64,000 nt of DNA from Rotaria socialis (GCA_905331475.1 CAJNYU010001669.1:59977-123976), one strand, 5' to 3'; numbered from the stretch's first letter, positions 13,396 through 25,790 are shown. Translations and numbers: made by a program. The notes: generated by a model from the sequence alone, not told the origin.

Positions 13396-14274
13396 AACTT
13401 AAAACTGACGGTCTGTACAGAGTTAGAAATGTAAAAATATCTACCATCAAAATCATAGCACAGCAGCCTAGTATGACATCGACTGAGATATCTATATCAA
13501 AATCGTGCATACAAATACGTTAGACAAACGTTGGAAATGATGCTCGAAGAGCAAGTCAATTGCCCAGAGCCGAACTGTAGCGCTGCACTCGATTTCGATT
13601 CGATCAAGAAGATTCTTGGAAATATCCGAGGCAAGAAGCTCTTCGAGCACTACGATAGATTTTTTACCCAGCGTGTACTGGAGCGCATGCCTGATTTTGT
13701 TTGGTGCTCTCATGGATGTGGTTCAGGACAATTAGCTGAACGGGGAGTCGAGAATAATATTATTACCTGTATAAAATGCAACAGGAAAACATGCTTCGTT
13801 CATAAAACAAAATGGCACAATGATTTTACGTATGCACAGTATGACAGTCAGACTGCGATAGCTACCAGAGATTCAGAAAAATGGTTAGTACAAAATACCA
13901 AGAAATGTCCTTCTTGCAAGTCTCCAATTCAAAAAGCGTCTGGTTGTGATCATATGACTTGTCTTAAATGGAATTATGAGTTGTTGGGCATGTTCAGCCG
14001 ACTATGACAGAATTCGCAATCATGGTAATCAATAACATCACTCTCGATGTAAACATTATCCTTCGCCTAGCGAATAAATTTATCTTTAAAAACGTATCAA
14101 CCTTACAGTAACTTGGAAATTTTCATCAACCCTTCAATAAAAGTATTAATATGCAGAGACATATATATTTGAGAATAAGTTCTTAACTTTCTTGCATGAA
14201 AACTTCTTTCTGAACTTATAAACCAATATTTTGATTAATCTGTTGTTAAAATTCAAGAATGGTTATGAAATACT

Positions 14275-14375
14275 ATGAATGGGCGTGGGCACATTACGGT
14301 TGTGAATAAAAAGAAAACCCACATCCAGATGTCAAGTCACACCCACGGCTACACCCGCACTTACTCTCCCATCGA
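14275..14375. repeat. Telomere-like inverted module
   Basis: A short G-rich arm at 14278-14290 (GGGCGTGGGC) is followed by a C-rich arm at 14318-14372 with CACACCCACGG, CTACACCCGC and related units. It is a diverged member of the TGTGGG hairpin family. Confidence 0.5.
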
Positions 14376-14544
14376 CAACCATGCCCATGTCTCGGACAAT
14401 ATCATTGATAAGTTTTCGTTTTCAAGACTGCTAGAAATAATGTTTCTACACACGTAGAACTATAATCTCATTGACATTGAAAAATTCGTTCGTGTTTAAA
14501 TAACAAGTTTATTCTTGTATAATTTATATGTCAGTACACTTTAG

Positions 14545-14608
14545 AACGGGTGTGTGTTTGGGTATGGGTCTGAGTGTTCATCATTTCCACACCCACACCC
14601 ACCCTCAA
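14545..14608. repeat. Telomere-like inverted module
   Basis: G-rich arm with GGGTGTGTGTTTGGGTATGG, a short spacer, then C-rich arm CACACCCACACCCACCCTC followed by AAG. The right end matches the family consensus CACCCTCAAG. Confidence 0.7.
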
Positions 14609-16303
14609 GATGAAACTCTCTACGACCAACTTGATGCAGATTTCATGCCAAGCTAAAATCCTTTTGTTATGTTATTTTCCACTCAGTTTTCTACGATGTT
14701 GCACATTGAAGTCTCGTTGAATGAAAAGGACAAGGCGATGAATAAAAAGAGACGCCACCACAACAGTTGATTCTGCCAGAAAAAAAGAGAATTACAAGGG
14801 CTATGTAATGTTGTGTTCGTTGAATTATGTGACAGAGCAACATTTTGCGATAGAATGAAACTACGCTGAGAGAAACGAGTGAAAGAAAATCGTCTTTTAT
14901 TTGTTTACAATCACTACTTCAGTTTTTTACTGGTTATATAAAAAGGGATGAAGAAAGAAAAAAATCAATGCATATGAAAGTTGAGTAATGGAAAGTAGTG
15001 CATGCTTTTGTTCCGTTGAGTTATTCGTTATTATTGTATTTATTTTTTTAAACTTCCTATTTATTAGCTTCTCCGTCGTCGCACTTTCTCTTAAAAACGT
15101 ATCAATCAAAGACGCGATCAGATCAACAAAAGTACAAACAACTGGTGAAAACATTTTGTAATAACATTTTGGAACAAAATCATTCATTTATTTCGAACAT
15201 ATATTCTTTTTATTTACCGTGTCCACTGATACAAATTTATTAGAAATGTAGTTCTAATGATCCACTCAGATTTGTTTCAAAACGTATCATGAAGAAAATA
15301 TTACATTGGTAAAATTAGCACCATATTTGAGTGTTCCTTATCCTCATTTGTTCTCTAGCATGTGATGAGTATCTAAATTGGTGTGTTGTATGCAGAATTG
15401 CATTCTTTATCAAATGACACCTTTCTTGACAGGGATCACTGAACCAAAATTGGTCGAAGGGTATGAGTCCTAGTGCGGATGAGTATATGATTGCAAACAA
15501 ATATCACTGTTGCGTGACATTCTATAAATTAGATGAATGTTGGTACATATTTGAATTCGTAAATGGCTGAAGTGTTCCTTATTTTAAACCTTGAATAGTA
15601 GTCCTTCTCACTAACATCAGCCTGGTCACTCATCCACGAGTAAATTTTGGTTCGATAACCGCTTTTAACATGATATTATTCGGTATAAAATGAAATATTG
15701 TATCTAACGAGCCGTTTTAAAGATTAAATCGAGGTCAGAGAACGAATTTGGACACGAAACACACGAATCTAGTGCTAAGTTTGCCAAGGTGATATATTTG
15801 CGCTTTATTTGGAACATGATCTAAACAGGTATGACGTAAAAAAGTGATCATTAAGACATGCAAGAATACACTTAAATATTCTTGGCGAGACATTGATTTT
15901 TAAGAAAAAAGATATTGAAATTTAGTTTTCGTTTCGATCGAACATGAACATCCATAGAATATTGCAAAACTTATTAAAATAAAGCTGACATACTTGTAAT
16001 TATGTACCACAGAAATCGTCCACTTACCTGGTAGTAAGGTACTTTTCCAGGTACCTTGAACTTAGTACTCAGACTAAGGAAGGATAGGTAAACTCCTGAG
16101 TCCACCAAATTTGTCAGTCAGAAAGGACAATGTCTCAGCTGCCAAGCTTGTAGAAGAAATTTTGCAAATCGAGACTGACAGAAAGCAATAGTAGACAAAA
16201 ACACGAGTTTTTAGGCTTCATGGAGATAATGGGCATATTGGACACCCTCATTCAGCAAAACACGGTGTAAATCGATTCATAGCACCTTCATATAGCGAGA
16301 CAC
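14609..16303. other. Intergenic; one possible minus-strand exon
   Basis: The minus strand over 15500-15315 reads as a plausible protein stretch (SALGLIPFDQFWFSDPCQER), but no splice sites or neighbouring exons with matching phase were found. Nothing else was recognised. Confidence 0.35.
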
Positions 16304-16818
16304 TACACTCTAAAAAAATCGGCTCTTTACCGAACCCCCAAAAAAGGTTCCGGAGATTTCAAAAAGCATCCAAAGGTGTCCAAAGTTTCAAAAAAAGGAT
16401 AAAAAAATCTACGAAACCTTTAATGGTTCTTACCGTGTACCCAGGATAAGAACCTTCTGCTACGAAACCTTTTTTTAAGTTCCGTAGAGCAAGAAAGGTT
16501 TCGTAGGGGAAATACGAAACCTTTACAGTTTCATATTAAAACCAAATGGTTTCGTACTAAACCCTCATGATTTTGTAGAGTTTGATACGAAACTGTAAAG
16601 GTTTCGTATTTCCCCTACGAAACCTTTTTTGCTCTACGGAACTTAAAAAAAGGTTTCGTAGCAGAAGGTTCTTATCCTGGGTACACGGTAAGAACCATTA
16701 AAGGTTTCGTAGATTTTTTTATCCTTTTTTTGAAACTTTGGACACCTTTGGATGCTTTTTGAAATCTCCGGAACCTTTTTTGGGGGTTCGGTAAAGAGCC
16801 GATATTTTTTAGAGTGTA
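16304..16818. mobile_element. 511-bp near-perfect palindromic foldback element
   Basis: The element is 16306-16816, flanked by TA on both sides. Its arms, 16306-16532 and 16589-16816, are almost exact inverted copies of about 227 bases around a 56-base loop. The ends are CACTCTAAAAAAATCGG and the inverse; the last step of the right end differs by one inserted A. Words such as TACGAAACCTTT recur in both directions within each arm. No coding capacity. The TA target and CACTCTAAAAA ends resemble the CACTGTAAAAAA elements in this window, so a Tc1/mariner-type transposase is the likely mover. Confidence 0.9.
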
Positions 16819-17249
16819 TCTGAGTCCCTATATTCTTACCCTCTTCTTTAGATGAATTTTTGCTAGTAATCCACAGTACACGAAATGAAAGAAAATCATA
16901 TTTTCAGCTACTGTTTGAATTGAAATTTAGCCCAACCTGGGACTCTATGTAAAGATTATCATTTTACCAATCCCTAGCATTCCGAAAACAATTGAATTAT
17001 CGTTTTCATTGTCTTTTCGTTTGGTTCAGAAATACATATGAATCCACCATATTGACATCAACATACGCTATTTAAAAATTAGCGTTACTCCACTTCTTAT
17101 TCTTTCTAGAAGACTGTTAAGAAAACAAAAAAGCCTCAACATTACGAATAAACTGATCATTTTTAGTTTACTTTATTTTATTTTATTTTATATTGCAGAT
17201 AAATAGTATTCATCATCAACTGATATTAAAGAACAACACTGAAGTCGAT

Positions 17250-19780
17250 ATGAGTAAAGGAAATTCAGAGCAAAAGCAAATCGAGTCAGCAGTTACTATT
17301 ATTGAAAAAGCAGCACCATCAATAGTCACTGCGGAATTGACACGACCTATGCATGGTGAGCTTTTGATCATCTTGTGTTTTGACGAAATCGACTCAGCAA
17401 GCGAAGAATGTCAGAACATCGCCACCCAAGCTACAAAGCATAATCAATGAAGTGCGTACTGTCTCTGAACCTGATGAATGTGTTGATTTCTTGACAGACA
17501 TCAATGAACAGAAAGTCTTTCTGATTTTATCAGACGCACTAGGGCGACAACTAGTATCTTTTATTCATGACATACCACAGCTTGTTAAAGTTTATAGCTA
17601 CTGTCGCAACGAAGTTTTGCACGTAGATTGGATTAATGGTTGGCACAAAATTAAGGGTCCATACACAAACATGACGGCGATCGGAGAAGAATTAAAAGTA
17701 GCCCACAAACAATGCAACAAAAATGATATCTCTATCAACATTATCCGCCCGAATCAAGATTTTTCCAGCGAGACCTTCAGGCAGCTGGAGCCTTCGTTTA
17801 TGTATACTCAACTATTGAAGGAAATTCTTCTTAGTATGAACCGCAGCGAACAACAAATTAAGCCATTTATCGAACTCTTACGTAGCGAATACTCCAACAA
17901 TGCGCACAAATTGAAGGATGTAGCTCAGTTTGAACGCGATTATCGTCCTGAATCAGCAGTTTGGTGGTATACTCGTGAACCATTTATCTACCAAAAGTTG
18001 AATTGGGCGCTAAGAACTTTAGATGCCACAATAATTTTGAAATTAAGTTTTATCCTATGTGACTTACACCGACAAATTGAAACATTACATCAGAAACAGG
18101 TTAATCGAAATGAAGCAAAGATCAAACTTTATCGAGGGCAAGTGCTATTAAGAGTGGATTTCGAAAAACTACAAAAAAAAACAAGGGCGGTCTATTATCC
18201 TTTAATAATTTCTTATCAACTACAAGTGACCTCGATGTGTCTCTTGATTTTGCCGAAAGTGCTTCAGTAAACCCAGATATAGTTTGCGTTCTTTTTCAAA
18301 TGTCAATCGACACCCGGATTACAACAACTTCATTTGTTTCTATCCGTGAATTTAGTGAGTTCATAGATGAGAATGAAATCCTTTTCTCCATGCATACCGT
18401 ATTTCGTATTGTCGATGTCTTCAAAGTCGAAACAGATCATCCACTTTATAATGTAAATCTTGAACTGACCTCTGAAGATGATTCATCACTTACTAAACTT
18501 AGAGAACATTTCACAAAAAAAACTGAGGACGAACCTGGATGGACACGCTTGGCACGACTACTTCTCCAATTAGATCATTTTGATGAAGCCGAACAACTAT
18601 GTAATGATTTACTACAGCAACACAAAGCATCAATAGTCACCAAAGCTTCTCTATACAATATTATCGGATTCTCGAAAGCTGAACGCGGAGAGCTTGATGT
18701 GACTCTTTCATTTTACCATAAAACCTTAGAAATTTTTCGTATCACTCTTTTAAAATGGGCATCAAACAATGGGTGACTACTCGAAAGCACTAGAGTTTCA
18801 CGATAAAGCACTATGGATCGCCGAAAAAGCTTTACCTGTGAATCATCCAGACTTGGCAAACTTTTACAAACAAACTGGTTCACTCTATGCCTGCATGGGC
18901 AACTACTCGCAAGCACTAGAGTTTTTCGATAAAGCACTAAAAATGAGACAGAAGCTCCTTCATGAGAATTATTTAGATTTGGCTGATTCCTACCACAGCA
19001 TTGGTTCATTGCATAGCGATATAGGTAACTACTTGAAAGCACTAGACTTCTATGATAGAGCACTAAAAATCAGAGAAAAAATTCTACCCGAGAATCATCC
19101 AGTGGTAGCTGCCACCTACAGAGACATTGGTACAGTGTATAACCACATGGATAACTATTCGGAAACATTGAAATTTCATGATACAGCACTCAAAATAAAA
19201 GAAAACGTTCTGCCTGATAACCATTCAGATTTTGCTACTTCATGTGACAGCATTGGTTCAGTGTATAACAACATGGGTAACTATTCGAAAGCACTAGAAT
19301 TTCACGATAAAGCACGTAAAATAAACGAGAAGGCTCTGCCTGAGAACCATCCAAATTTGGCTATTTCCTATAACCATATCGGCTTTGCGTATAACAGATT
19401 GAGTAACTACTCGAAAGCGCTAGAATTTTACGACAAAGCACTCAAAATCAATGAAAACTCTCTACCTGAGAATCATCCTGATTTAGGCATTACCTACGAT
19501 AATGTTGGTTCAGTGTATCAAAATATGGGTAACTATCCAAAAGCATTAGAATGTTATGAGAAAGGATTGAAAATCTTCGAAAAGTCTACCATCAGATCAT
19601 CCGGACTGGGCCATTTCCTACACACACATCAGCTCCGTGCATGAAAGTGTGTGCAACTATTCGAAAGCTATGGAATGCTTGGAAAGCACATTGAGTATCG
19701 CTCTAGAATCACTTCCACTGTCGCATCCAAACGTTCAAGTAATACTAAGCAAGATTGATAGTTTGAAAAACACGTTGTGA
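17250..19780 (+). pseudogene. ADP-ribosyltransferase-TPR (kinesin light chain-like) gene, frameshifted
   Basis: Starts at ATG 17250 just after a pyrimidine-rich acceptor. The order is an N-terminal domain with KVFLILSDALGRQLVSFIHD, an arginine ART domain, then TPRs. ART signature residues are visible: Arg in YRGQ (codon 18133), the Ser-Thr motif STTS (18216 on) and ExE in DENEILF (18369-18377). The TPR block has seven 42-residue units (126-bp period) from 18769, each close to MGNYSKALEFYDKALKI. Four frame changes break it: near 17400, in the poly-A run near 18175, near 18765 (probably with loss of part of a TPR) and near 19585. After the last shift the frame runs to TGA 19778-19780. This architecture is common in bdelloids; this copy looks inactive. 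Confidence 0.8.
18769..19600 (+). repeat. 126-bp tandem TPR-coding repeats
   Basis: Seven consecutive 42-codon units, each containing a version of NYSKALEFYDKALKI and ENHPDLA. Units share many identical bases, consistent with recent unit duplication. They form the C-terminal TPR solenoid of the ART-TPR gene. Confidence 0.85.
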
Positions 19781-19952
19781 CGCGATATTTATGAATCTAC
19801 CTAGTTCGTGAATTAATTAATGTAAGAAGGCCTTTGTCAGAAAAAGGTTTTCTACACGCATAAGATCTTAATAAAATTCTCAAGTAAGGTATGATTTAAG
19901 TCTCATAGTTTACAGTACAACTTGCAAATGAATAGACTGGTTGCTCTAAAAG

Positions 19953-20038
19953 TATGGGTATGACTGGGGCTGGGGTATGCGTGCAGATGTCGGTCCGGAT
20001 GACATCCAGTTTCTACACACTCACACCTACACACATGC
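19953..20038. repeat. Telomere-like inverted module, diverged
   Basis: G-rich arm GGGTATGACTGGGGCTGGGG and C-rich arm CACACTCACACCTACACACA about 50 bases later. It lies about 170 bases downstream of the ART-TPR pseudogene. Confidence 0.5.
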
Positions 20039-20412
20039 CTTATTTGGACGAATAAGAATTGATAAATTCTTCCTATACTCAAGCGTTATTATATTTGAAG
20101 ACCTTTATGACATCGAAATACTTATATGATATTGAAATACAATTACAAAACCTTAAATCAGCAGCAAAAAACGAATTCGAATTAATTATCCGATTGGCAA
20201 ATCATCTACTATCTTAATACACAAATTGCGAATTGAATTGAATTACGTTTAAATATGACTTATATTTAATTGAGCAATAATCAAATTTAGCGATAAATAT
20301 ATAGAATGAGCAATAAATAATTAAAATGAAGCGTAAAATGTATATAGAAGGGCAATAATAACTCGTTTTTTTTACTACAATAAACGTTTTCTTATCCTCA
20401 TGAAATTTATAT

Positions 20413-20526
20413 AGGGTGTGGGGGTGGGGGTGTAGCTGTGAATGTAGGTGTTGATACGTGCGTGTGATGGGAGGGGTGAAAGAATGCATGAACTACACAC
20501 CCACACCCAAGCCCACACCCTCAAGA
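20413..20526. repeat. Telomere-like inverted module
   Basis: G-rich arm AGGGTGTGGGGGTGGGGGTG, spacer of about 60 bases, then C-rich arm with ACACCCACACCCAAGCCCAC and the family end CACCCTCAAG. Confidence 0.7.
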
Positions 20527-21590
20527 GGGAGAACGTATCAAGTACTTATATACGTTTTGAAGAGCAAAGAAAAATGCATCTCATTATAGTGTTCAGTATC
20601 AACAAAAATTTAACAGAGAGAAAAAATTCGTTCATGATAATCCTTAATTATACATGTATTTCAAGTGAACTAGCCTAATGATTCATATTCACTTTTGTCA
20701 ATGACATATATCTAATTCATTACTTAAAAATATTGAAAAAAGCACATGGTCGTCTATGCAATGTAAATTTAAAAATAATTTAATGGAGTGGTAGATTTCG
20801 CTTTTTATCATTTGGAGTGTTTTAAGAGCATGCTTAACATGGTATAGTCTATTGTCTGCTTATTATCATATGACTTTATCAAAGTCCATACTCTTATCAG
20901 TTTTAACACACCGAAAGAAATAGAAAGACGTTGTTGATATTGTTATAACACAGAGATAAAGTTAAAAGATACATTTTGTCGATTGTAAGTGTAGCTTCTT
21001 GTTTCTGTTCAGTCTTTATTGTTATTGAGAGTACTATTTCAAGACAAAGTGAATAATACCATCTTGTAGTCTATTCAACTAGCTGATAGCTGCGCGTGAC
21101 AACATATTCACAATTAAAAATATGAATAATGAATCGGAATCATCAGGACCGGTTTATAATCAAATACCACCTTCTAACTTGCCAGTGACTGATACGGAAG
21201 TCATTCAAATAGATGCAAAAGATACGTCATTGCCTAGAAAAACGGCAGCTGATCGTGTGGCTGAGTAATTCGCTGAAATAAACATGAGAGCAACGACAGC
21301 AGTTGTAATGACTCCGTCGACTGCAGACACTCTGCAGGTTCTTTCTTACCGTCTACAGAATAAATTTTTCCTGTGAATTTGTTTTTCGCTTTTGGCGATG
21401 TTACTTCTTATAACAGCATCTATCATCCTGTTTGCCACAAAGAGAGGAACAGGAGCAGCCGATAGTGCATACATACTACAACTCGTGTTCGGACTTGTGT
21501 TCATTATGTTGGCTTTTTGCGCATCCATAATATTAATCATCAATTACTATCAAAGAAAACAACCAATATCTGTTGCTTTAGGAAATATTC

Positions 21591-22935
21591 GCTATACTGT
21601 ACGAATTGAGGGTGGACAATGGGTGCGCTTTGCTAATTATTTCTTTAGTAGCAAGGGACGACTAAGTCGTGCTCGTGGATGGTGGTTTTGTTGCGGGGAT
21701 TCAATCGGATATTATATGTCATTGCTAGAATTCATACAGCTAATATTTCTTCTAAAAATCTCTCCAATATTTAGCTTTATCTCAATTAGGAAATCTCAAT
21801 ACAATAGATACATACCCTTTTGTCCTACAGAAGAATATAATTTTAAATTCAACTATCCTCGTTGAATTATGTTACTAAGAATTCTATTCGCTTTGAAAAT
21901 ACATTTCTGACACTTGCATGACTCAGGTCAAGTGTCATGATTTTAATTACTCACTGGACAAGTTTGTTAGCATGGTGATGTTAAGCCCTCCCCATCCAAA
22001 AAAGTCGATTTTCGTCAAAAAATTGAAAATTGAGATAACACCATGGGGTGATAGCCCATGTTCTGCTCTTTCAGAATCACTATAGTTTTTTTTCCAAAGA
22101 CCATTTTTTGACCGAAATTTTTAGTGATCTTTCAGAGGTCCTCAATGTCAAAAGCGGTAGTATAATTAGGTTTTTGATCTCTAATGACTGATTAATTAAT
22201 TAATTAGGCGCTCAGCGTGTGCAGAATTAAAAGTTACGTATGGCAAGTTAGGTGAGTTTCCGCAAAAAACGCGTGAAAATTGCAGACAATTTAAAAAAAC
22301 AGCAAAAACTTGGAAAAAATGTTTTTTGCGTTTTTCTCAAAATCATGTTTTTCCAACATCCATCCTAGTTATTTTGCCTTCAACTATGTTTTTTCGAAAT
22401 GTTTTTTTTACCATTCGATCGAGCATGCAAAGACGCAGGGCATGGCGTTCTCCGATTTTTGAAAAAAGTTTTTTTATGCCCAAAAAAGGTCGCCTACAAA
22501 ATTTGCATGCAATTTTTTGACCTTTTTTGAAGGACTTTTACTTGTGCAAAATTTTTCGGCCTATAAATGGACTTTTAAAAAAACCGGAGAACGTCATGCC
22601 CTGCATCTTTGCATGCTCTATCGAATGGTAAAAAAAATTTCGAAAAAACATAGTTGAAGGCAAAATAACTAGGATGGAAAATGGGTCATTTTTGACCAGT
22701 GTTCACCTTATCACTTCCTTAAACTTGTATATTTCGGACTGAACTTTTTATCGTAGACTACCTGCTCCAGTCCCAACATATCCTGAAAATTTCAGCCGAT
22801 TTGAACTTTCTTTGGCGACAATCGATCTTTGCNATACTGTACGAATTGAGGGTGGACAATGGGTGCGCTTTGCTAATTATTTCTTTAGTAGCAAGGGACG
22901 ACTAAGTCGTGCTCGTGGATGGTGGTTTTGTTGCG
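21591..22935. repeat. 105-bp direct duplication flanking an N (probable scaffold seam)
   Basis: Bases 21591-21695 and 22831-22935 are identical apart from an N at 22833, and diverge right after TTGTTGCG. The N sits at the left edge of the second copy. A contig join between overlapping or allelic sequence explains this better than a biological duplication. Confidence 0.7.
22361..22677. repeat. Inverted repeat, about 105-bp arms
   Basis: Left arm from 22361 (CATCCTAGTTATTTTGCC, then TTCAACTATGTTTTTTCGAA) and right arm ending at 22677 are inverted copies with few changes, including CGATCGAGCATGCAAAGACG against its partner with TAGAGCATGCAAAG. A diverged relative occurs near 53975-54010 (TTCGATAGAGCATACAAAAT). 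Probably a foldback MITE; its outer ends were not found. Confidence 0.65.
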
Positions 22936-23498
22936 ATTCATTTTTATTTCAGCTGATATAAATATTTGCTGGTAATTGTTTGAAGCTGTTGTAACTCTCA
23001 TATTATATGAATATCGATGCTTTCTCAACAATAACTTGAAAAAACATTGCTCAGTTGATGAATTGACGTACAATATCTGCTTTTTCAAGGATTCTTTTCT
23101 AGCGATTGCAATAGGTAGAAGACTATTTTATTCGTCAAAGTGAATGATGGGATAATTAATGAACATGTCATGGACGTTATAGTTGTCATTATAAACGATC
23201 AATACAACGTGGTTATGGTTACATTGTTCTTGGTTCAAATGGCTTTATGATCGATGATCTCTTTTGTGCTTCTTATCTGGGGTTTGTTGTTATCAATATT
23301 GAAATGCTATCTATTGTAAGTGCTGACAGTAACAATGATAATGAACTAATTGTCGATAAAGTGATTCGTGTATGGCTATGTCGTCGTTTTTATGCCAGTC
23401 GATGGCCACCGACACCGTTCAAAGTTGATTTTTTCTTACCACCACAAATTCCTGATTATGAAATACCGGGTATAATCAAGATTATTGCGCTAGGATAG

Positions 23499-25394
23499 AT
23501 ACGATCATCTTCATCTCTATATGTGCCTTAATTCACTATTCGTTCAATGCATCGAAACAGAAACATGAACCTGGAGTTAATAGATAGGATTCACATGTAA
23601 AAGCATTTAGAGGAATAATCAGATTTAAATCGATTCAAATCATACATCTTTAATCGATTTTATTTAAAAATTTTATCAAGTGAGCGTGTGAATGAGTTAA
23701 ATAACCGCGATAAATATTAAAAATTTTTGAATTTATTTCAATTCTATCAAATTAGAATCATTATCAAGTGGTAAATGGAAAAATTCTGATCAAAAGATCA
23801 AAAACATAAACCAAATTGAATAAAATTTTCAAGAATTTAAAAAAAAAGAAAATTTTTGAAAATATCTCTATAAGGGTAAGGGTGTAAGGGTGTGAGGGTT
23901 TGGGGTGTGTTAAACACTCAACATATAGATTCAAAGCAGAATACGACGCGTTTTGACTCTTGCTTAAGAAATGATCATCAGATGGCTTCATTCTCTATTA
24001 CGATCCAATTAATTATTTCAACCGAATCAATGCGAGATAATGATACTGTTCTACCACTCCAAAAGGTTTTTGGAAAATAATAGAATGATCAAACAATTCG
24101 CCAGTAGTAAGGCACAGAGCTACCACGATGCGTTTGATCTTGCTCAAAGATCTGTTCAGGTGGTTTAAATTCAACTCAATTCGATAGAATTAAGAAACAA
24201 ATTAAATTATCATTTATACTATCATAGAATCACAAATATTTGACGAAAGCATAGATAAAAGAAACTGGTAGAAGTCCCCATGACGTCGACGTTTCAATCT
24301 GAGGAATGGGTGTCATCAGATGGCAACTGTCTGGATTAAAAAATATAGAGAATGAGAAAAGAACTTGAAGTTATAGTGTTAACAAAGTCAATTGAAAATG
24401 TATCAGAAATAACAAGTTTTTTGTTTACCTGTCTCATACGAAACAAGCTAGACACAAAATTATTTCTAAATTAAATGTAGATTTGCAAGATATATTTGCT
24501 CAATTAACTTCGTAAAAAAAAAGATAGTGTCAATCTTTCGAATATATGTTTTATATAGTTCCAATGAACTTTTCATTCGATTCGCGTGGTAAACACATTC
24601 TATTGAAGATTTTAACGATGGAAATAAATCATTCATTATTAAAATGCAATGACCTGAGTCATGCATAAGGAGTTCGTTTCTGTTTTATCTAATAAAATGC
24701 TGGGAAACATTGATCAATGTTACTATCTATTTATGAAAAAATGAAAAACAAGCGATTAACCTATAATAATTTTAAACTCTCTATATAGGTTTTTTCATTC
24801 TTTCTCATTTTCTATGGATTCTTACCATTGTCATCATCATCGTCATTCATTTCAACCTTTTACTTCTTTTTTTTTCAATCTTGTTTGAACAACAGCAGTC
24901 TTGCGATCACTCTCTCCTTTTAGCTGTCAACCACTCAGAAAAGTATGAAGTGTGAACAAAATGAAAAAAGCACCCACATAGTATAGTTAAAAAAACGGCC
25001 GACAAAGACAGAAGAGGGACAAAACTGTGCCTTTTTTAGTCATTCATTCAATCATTTTTTATGCGTCATGGACAGAATCAAATCAACAGTCCAACCAATA
25101 ACAGGTAGAACTGTAGTATACTACCTCGAAATGTTCGTAGGGTCATACAAAATTTTATTCTGGTCTGACTCGATACCAATACTGACGAGTCGAGCAAAGA
25201 TTTTCAAAATTAATTGGCACAATTACGCCATGTTGTGGCATGAATCAATACATATAAGGATGCTGGAGAATGCATTCAATTCATGAGTGACCACAGTTAG
25301 ATTCAATTTTTGTCTTCTGTAGCAATAAATCACTTCATGAACAATGGGCCAATAAAATTCTGAAGGTAAAAGGTATTCATATCAGTATCTATTA
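23499..25394. other. Intergenic with a small telomere-like tract
   Basis: 23874-23912 holds AAGGGTAAGGGTGTAAGGGT and GTGAGGGTTTGGGGTGTG, a G-rich telomere-like tract without a clear C-rich partner. No coding exon was recognised in the rest. Confidence 0.45.
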
Positions 25395-25790
25395 GATTTG
25401 TACAGCATTGCAAATCGATCGTGAACGATATGATTACGCCATGATTTCGATTAGGCTCCATGGCATTGATGCATTACTCATGTATACAGAATTGATCAAG
25501 GAAGCATTATCAGAAATCGAAGATGGCGATGCAAAATCTATCAGAGAGCTTTCAGAATATTGTCGTAGTCAAGATGATATTTCTGAAGATGAAATTCGAT
25601 TGATCGAAAAAAAAAATTTCATCGTCATATACTCATATGGTGGTATACAGCGCCACTTTTTATTTATTCTATGCTCAATCAAGGTCGACATTTACTCAAC
25701 GTTGATATTATTCTTAAAATGGGATTCTTCATTCGACAATTACATCGAAATAAGACTTATTCGCAAATCCTATTACCCACTATCATATAC
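25395..25790 (+). pseudogene. Relic of a second ART-family gene
   Basis: After a TTTGTACAG acceptor the frame reads LLMYTELIKEALSEIEDGDA and EYCRSQDDISEDEIRLIEKK, then breaks in an A-run at about 25607. The next frame continues IWWYTAPLFIYSMLNQG and DIILKMGFFIRQLHRN. The block corresponds to the region just before the catalytic Arg in the ART-TPR gene at 17250-19780 (there WWYTREPFIYQKLNWALR). The ART core and TPRs are missing, so this is a truncated, frameshifted copy. Confidence 0.7.

Larger units (their letters stand above)
9732..14035 (+). pseudogene. RBR-type E3 ubiquitin ligase-like gene, broken
   Basis: Exons with matching phases: 9732-9941, 9992-10032, 10096-10317, 12107-12271, 12328-12373 and 13488-14035. 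The N-terminal part is a polar, Arg/Asn/Ser-rich low-complexity region. The last exon holds an IBR-like zinc domain (FVWCSHGCGSG, CIKCNRKTCFVHKTKWH) and the start of RING2 (KCPSCKSPIQKASGCDHMTC). RBR ligases pass ubiquitin through a RING2 cysteine. The next RING2 ligand is Trp (CLKW) instead of Cys, and two bases are missing at about 13980, so the frame runs to a TGA at 14007 rather than through CWACSADYDRIRNHGNQ to TAA at 14035. A one-base shift also occurs near 10240 in an AAAAACCC run. No RING1 exon was found. Likely a pseudogene. Confidence 0.65.
21122..23498 (+). pseudogene. Putative transmembrane protein, rotifer-type, with stops and an assembly seam
   Basis: ATG 21122 opens a frame that keeps its phase to 21865 but meets TAA at 21266 and TGA near 21371. 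Two hydrophobic segments follow (LLLITASIILFA and LVFGLVFIMLAFCASIILII), then a soluble part with YTVRIEGGQWVRFANYFFSS and RARGWWFCC. A further block from about 23182 to TAG 23498 (GYGYIVLGSNGFMIDDLFCA, then KVDFFLPPQIPDYEIPG) looks like the last exon. A 105-bp exon segment at 21591-21695 recurs at 22831-22935 beside a single N, so the middle may be two haplotypes joined wrongly. No family is known to me; the two stops suggest decay unless they are spliced out. Confidence 0.5.

Noticed and set aside
15315-15500. Minus-strand frame with a protein-like sequence
   Set aside because: No start, splice site or second exon with matching phase was found; kept only as a note on the intergenic region.
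18713-19063. Minus-strand frame of 116 codons
   Set aside because: It is the shadow of the TPR repeats on the plus strand.
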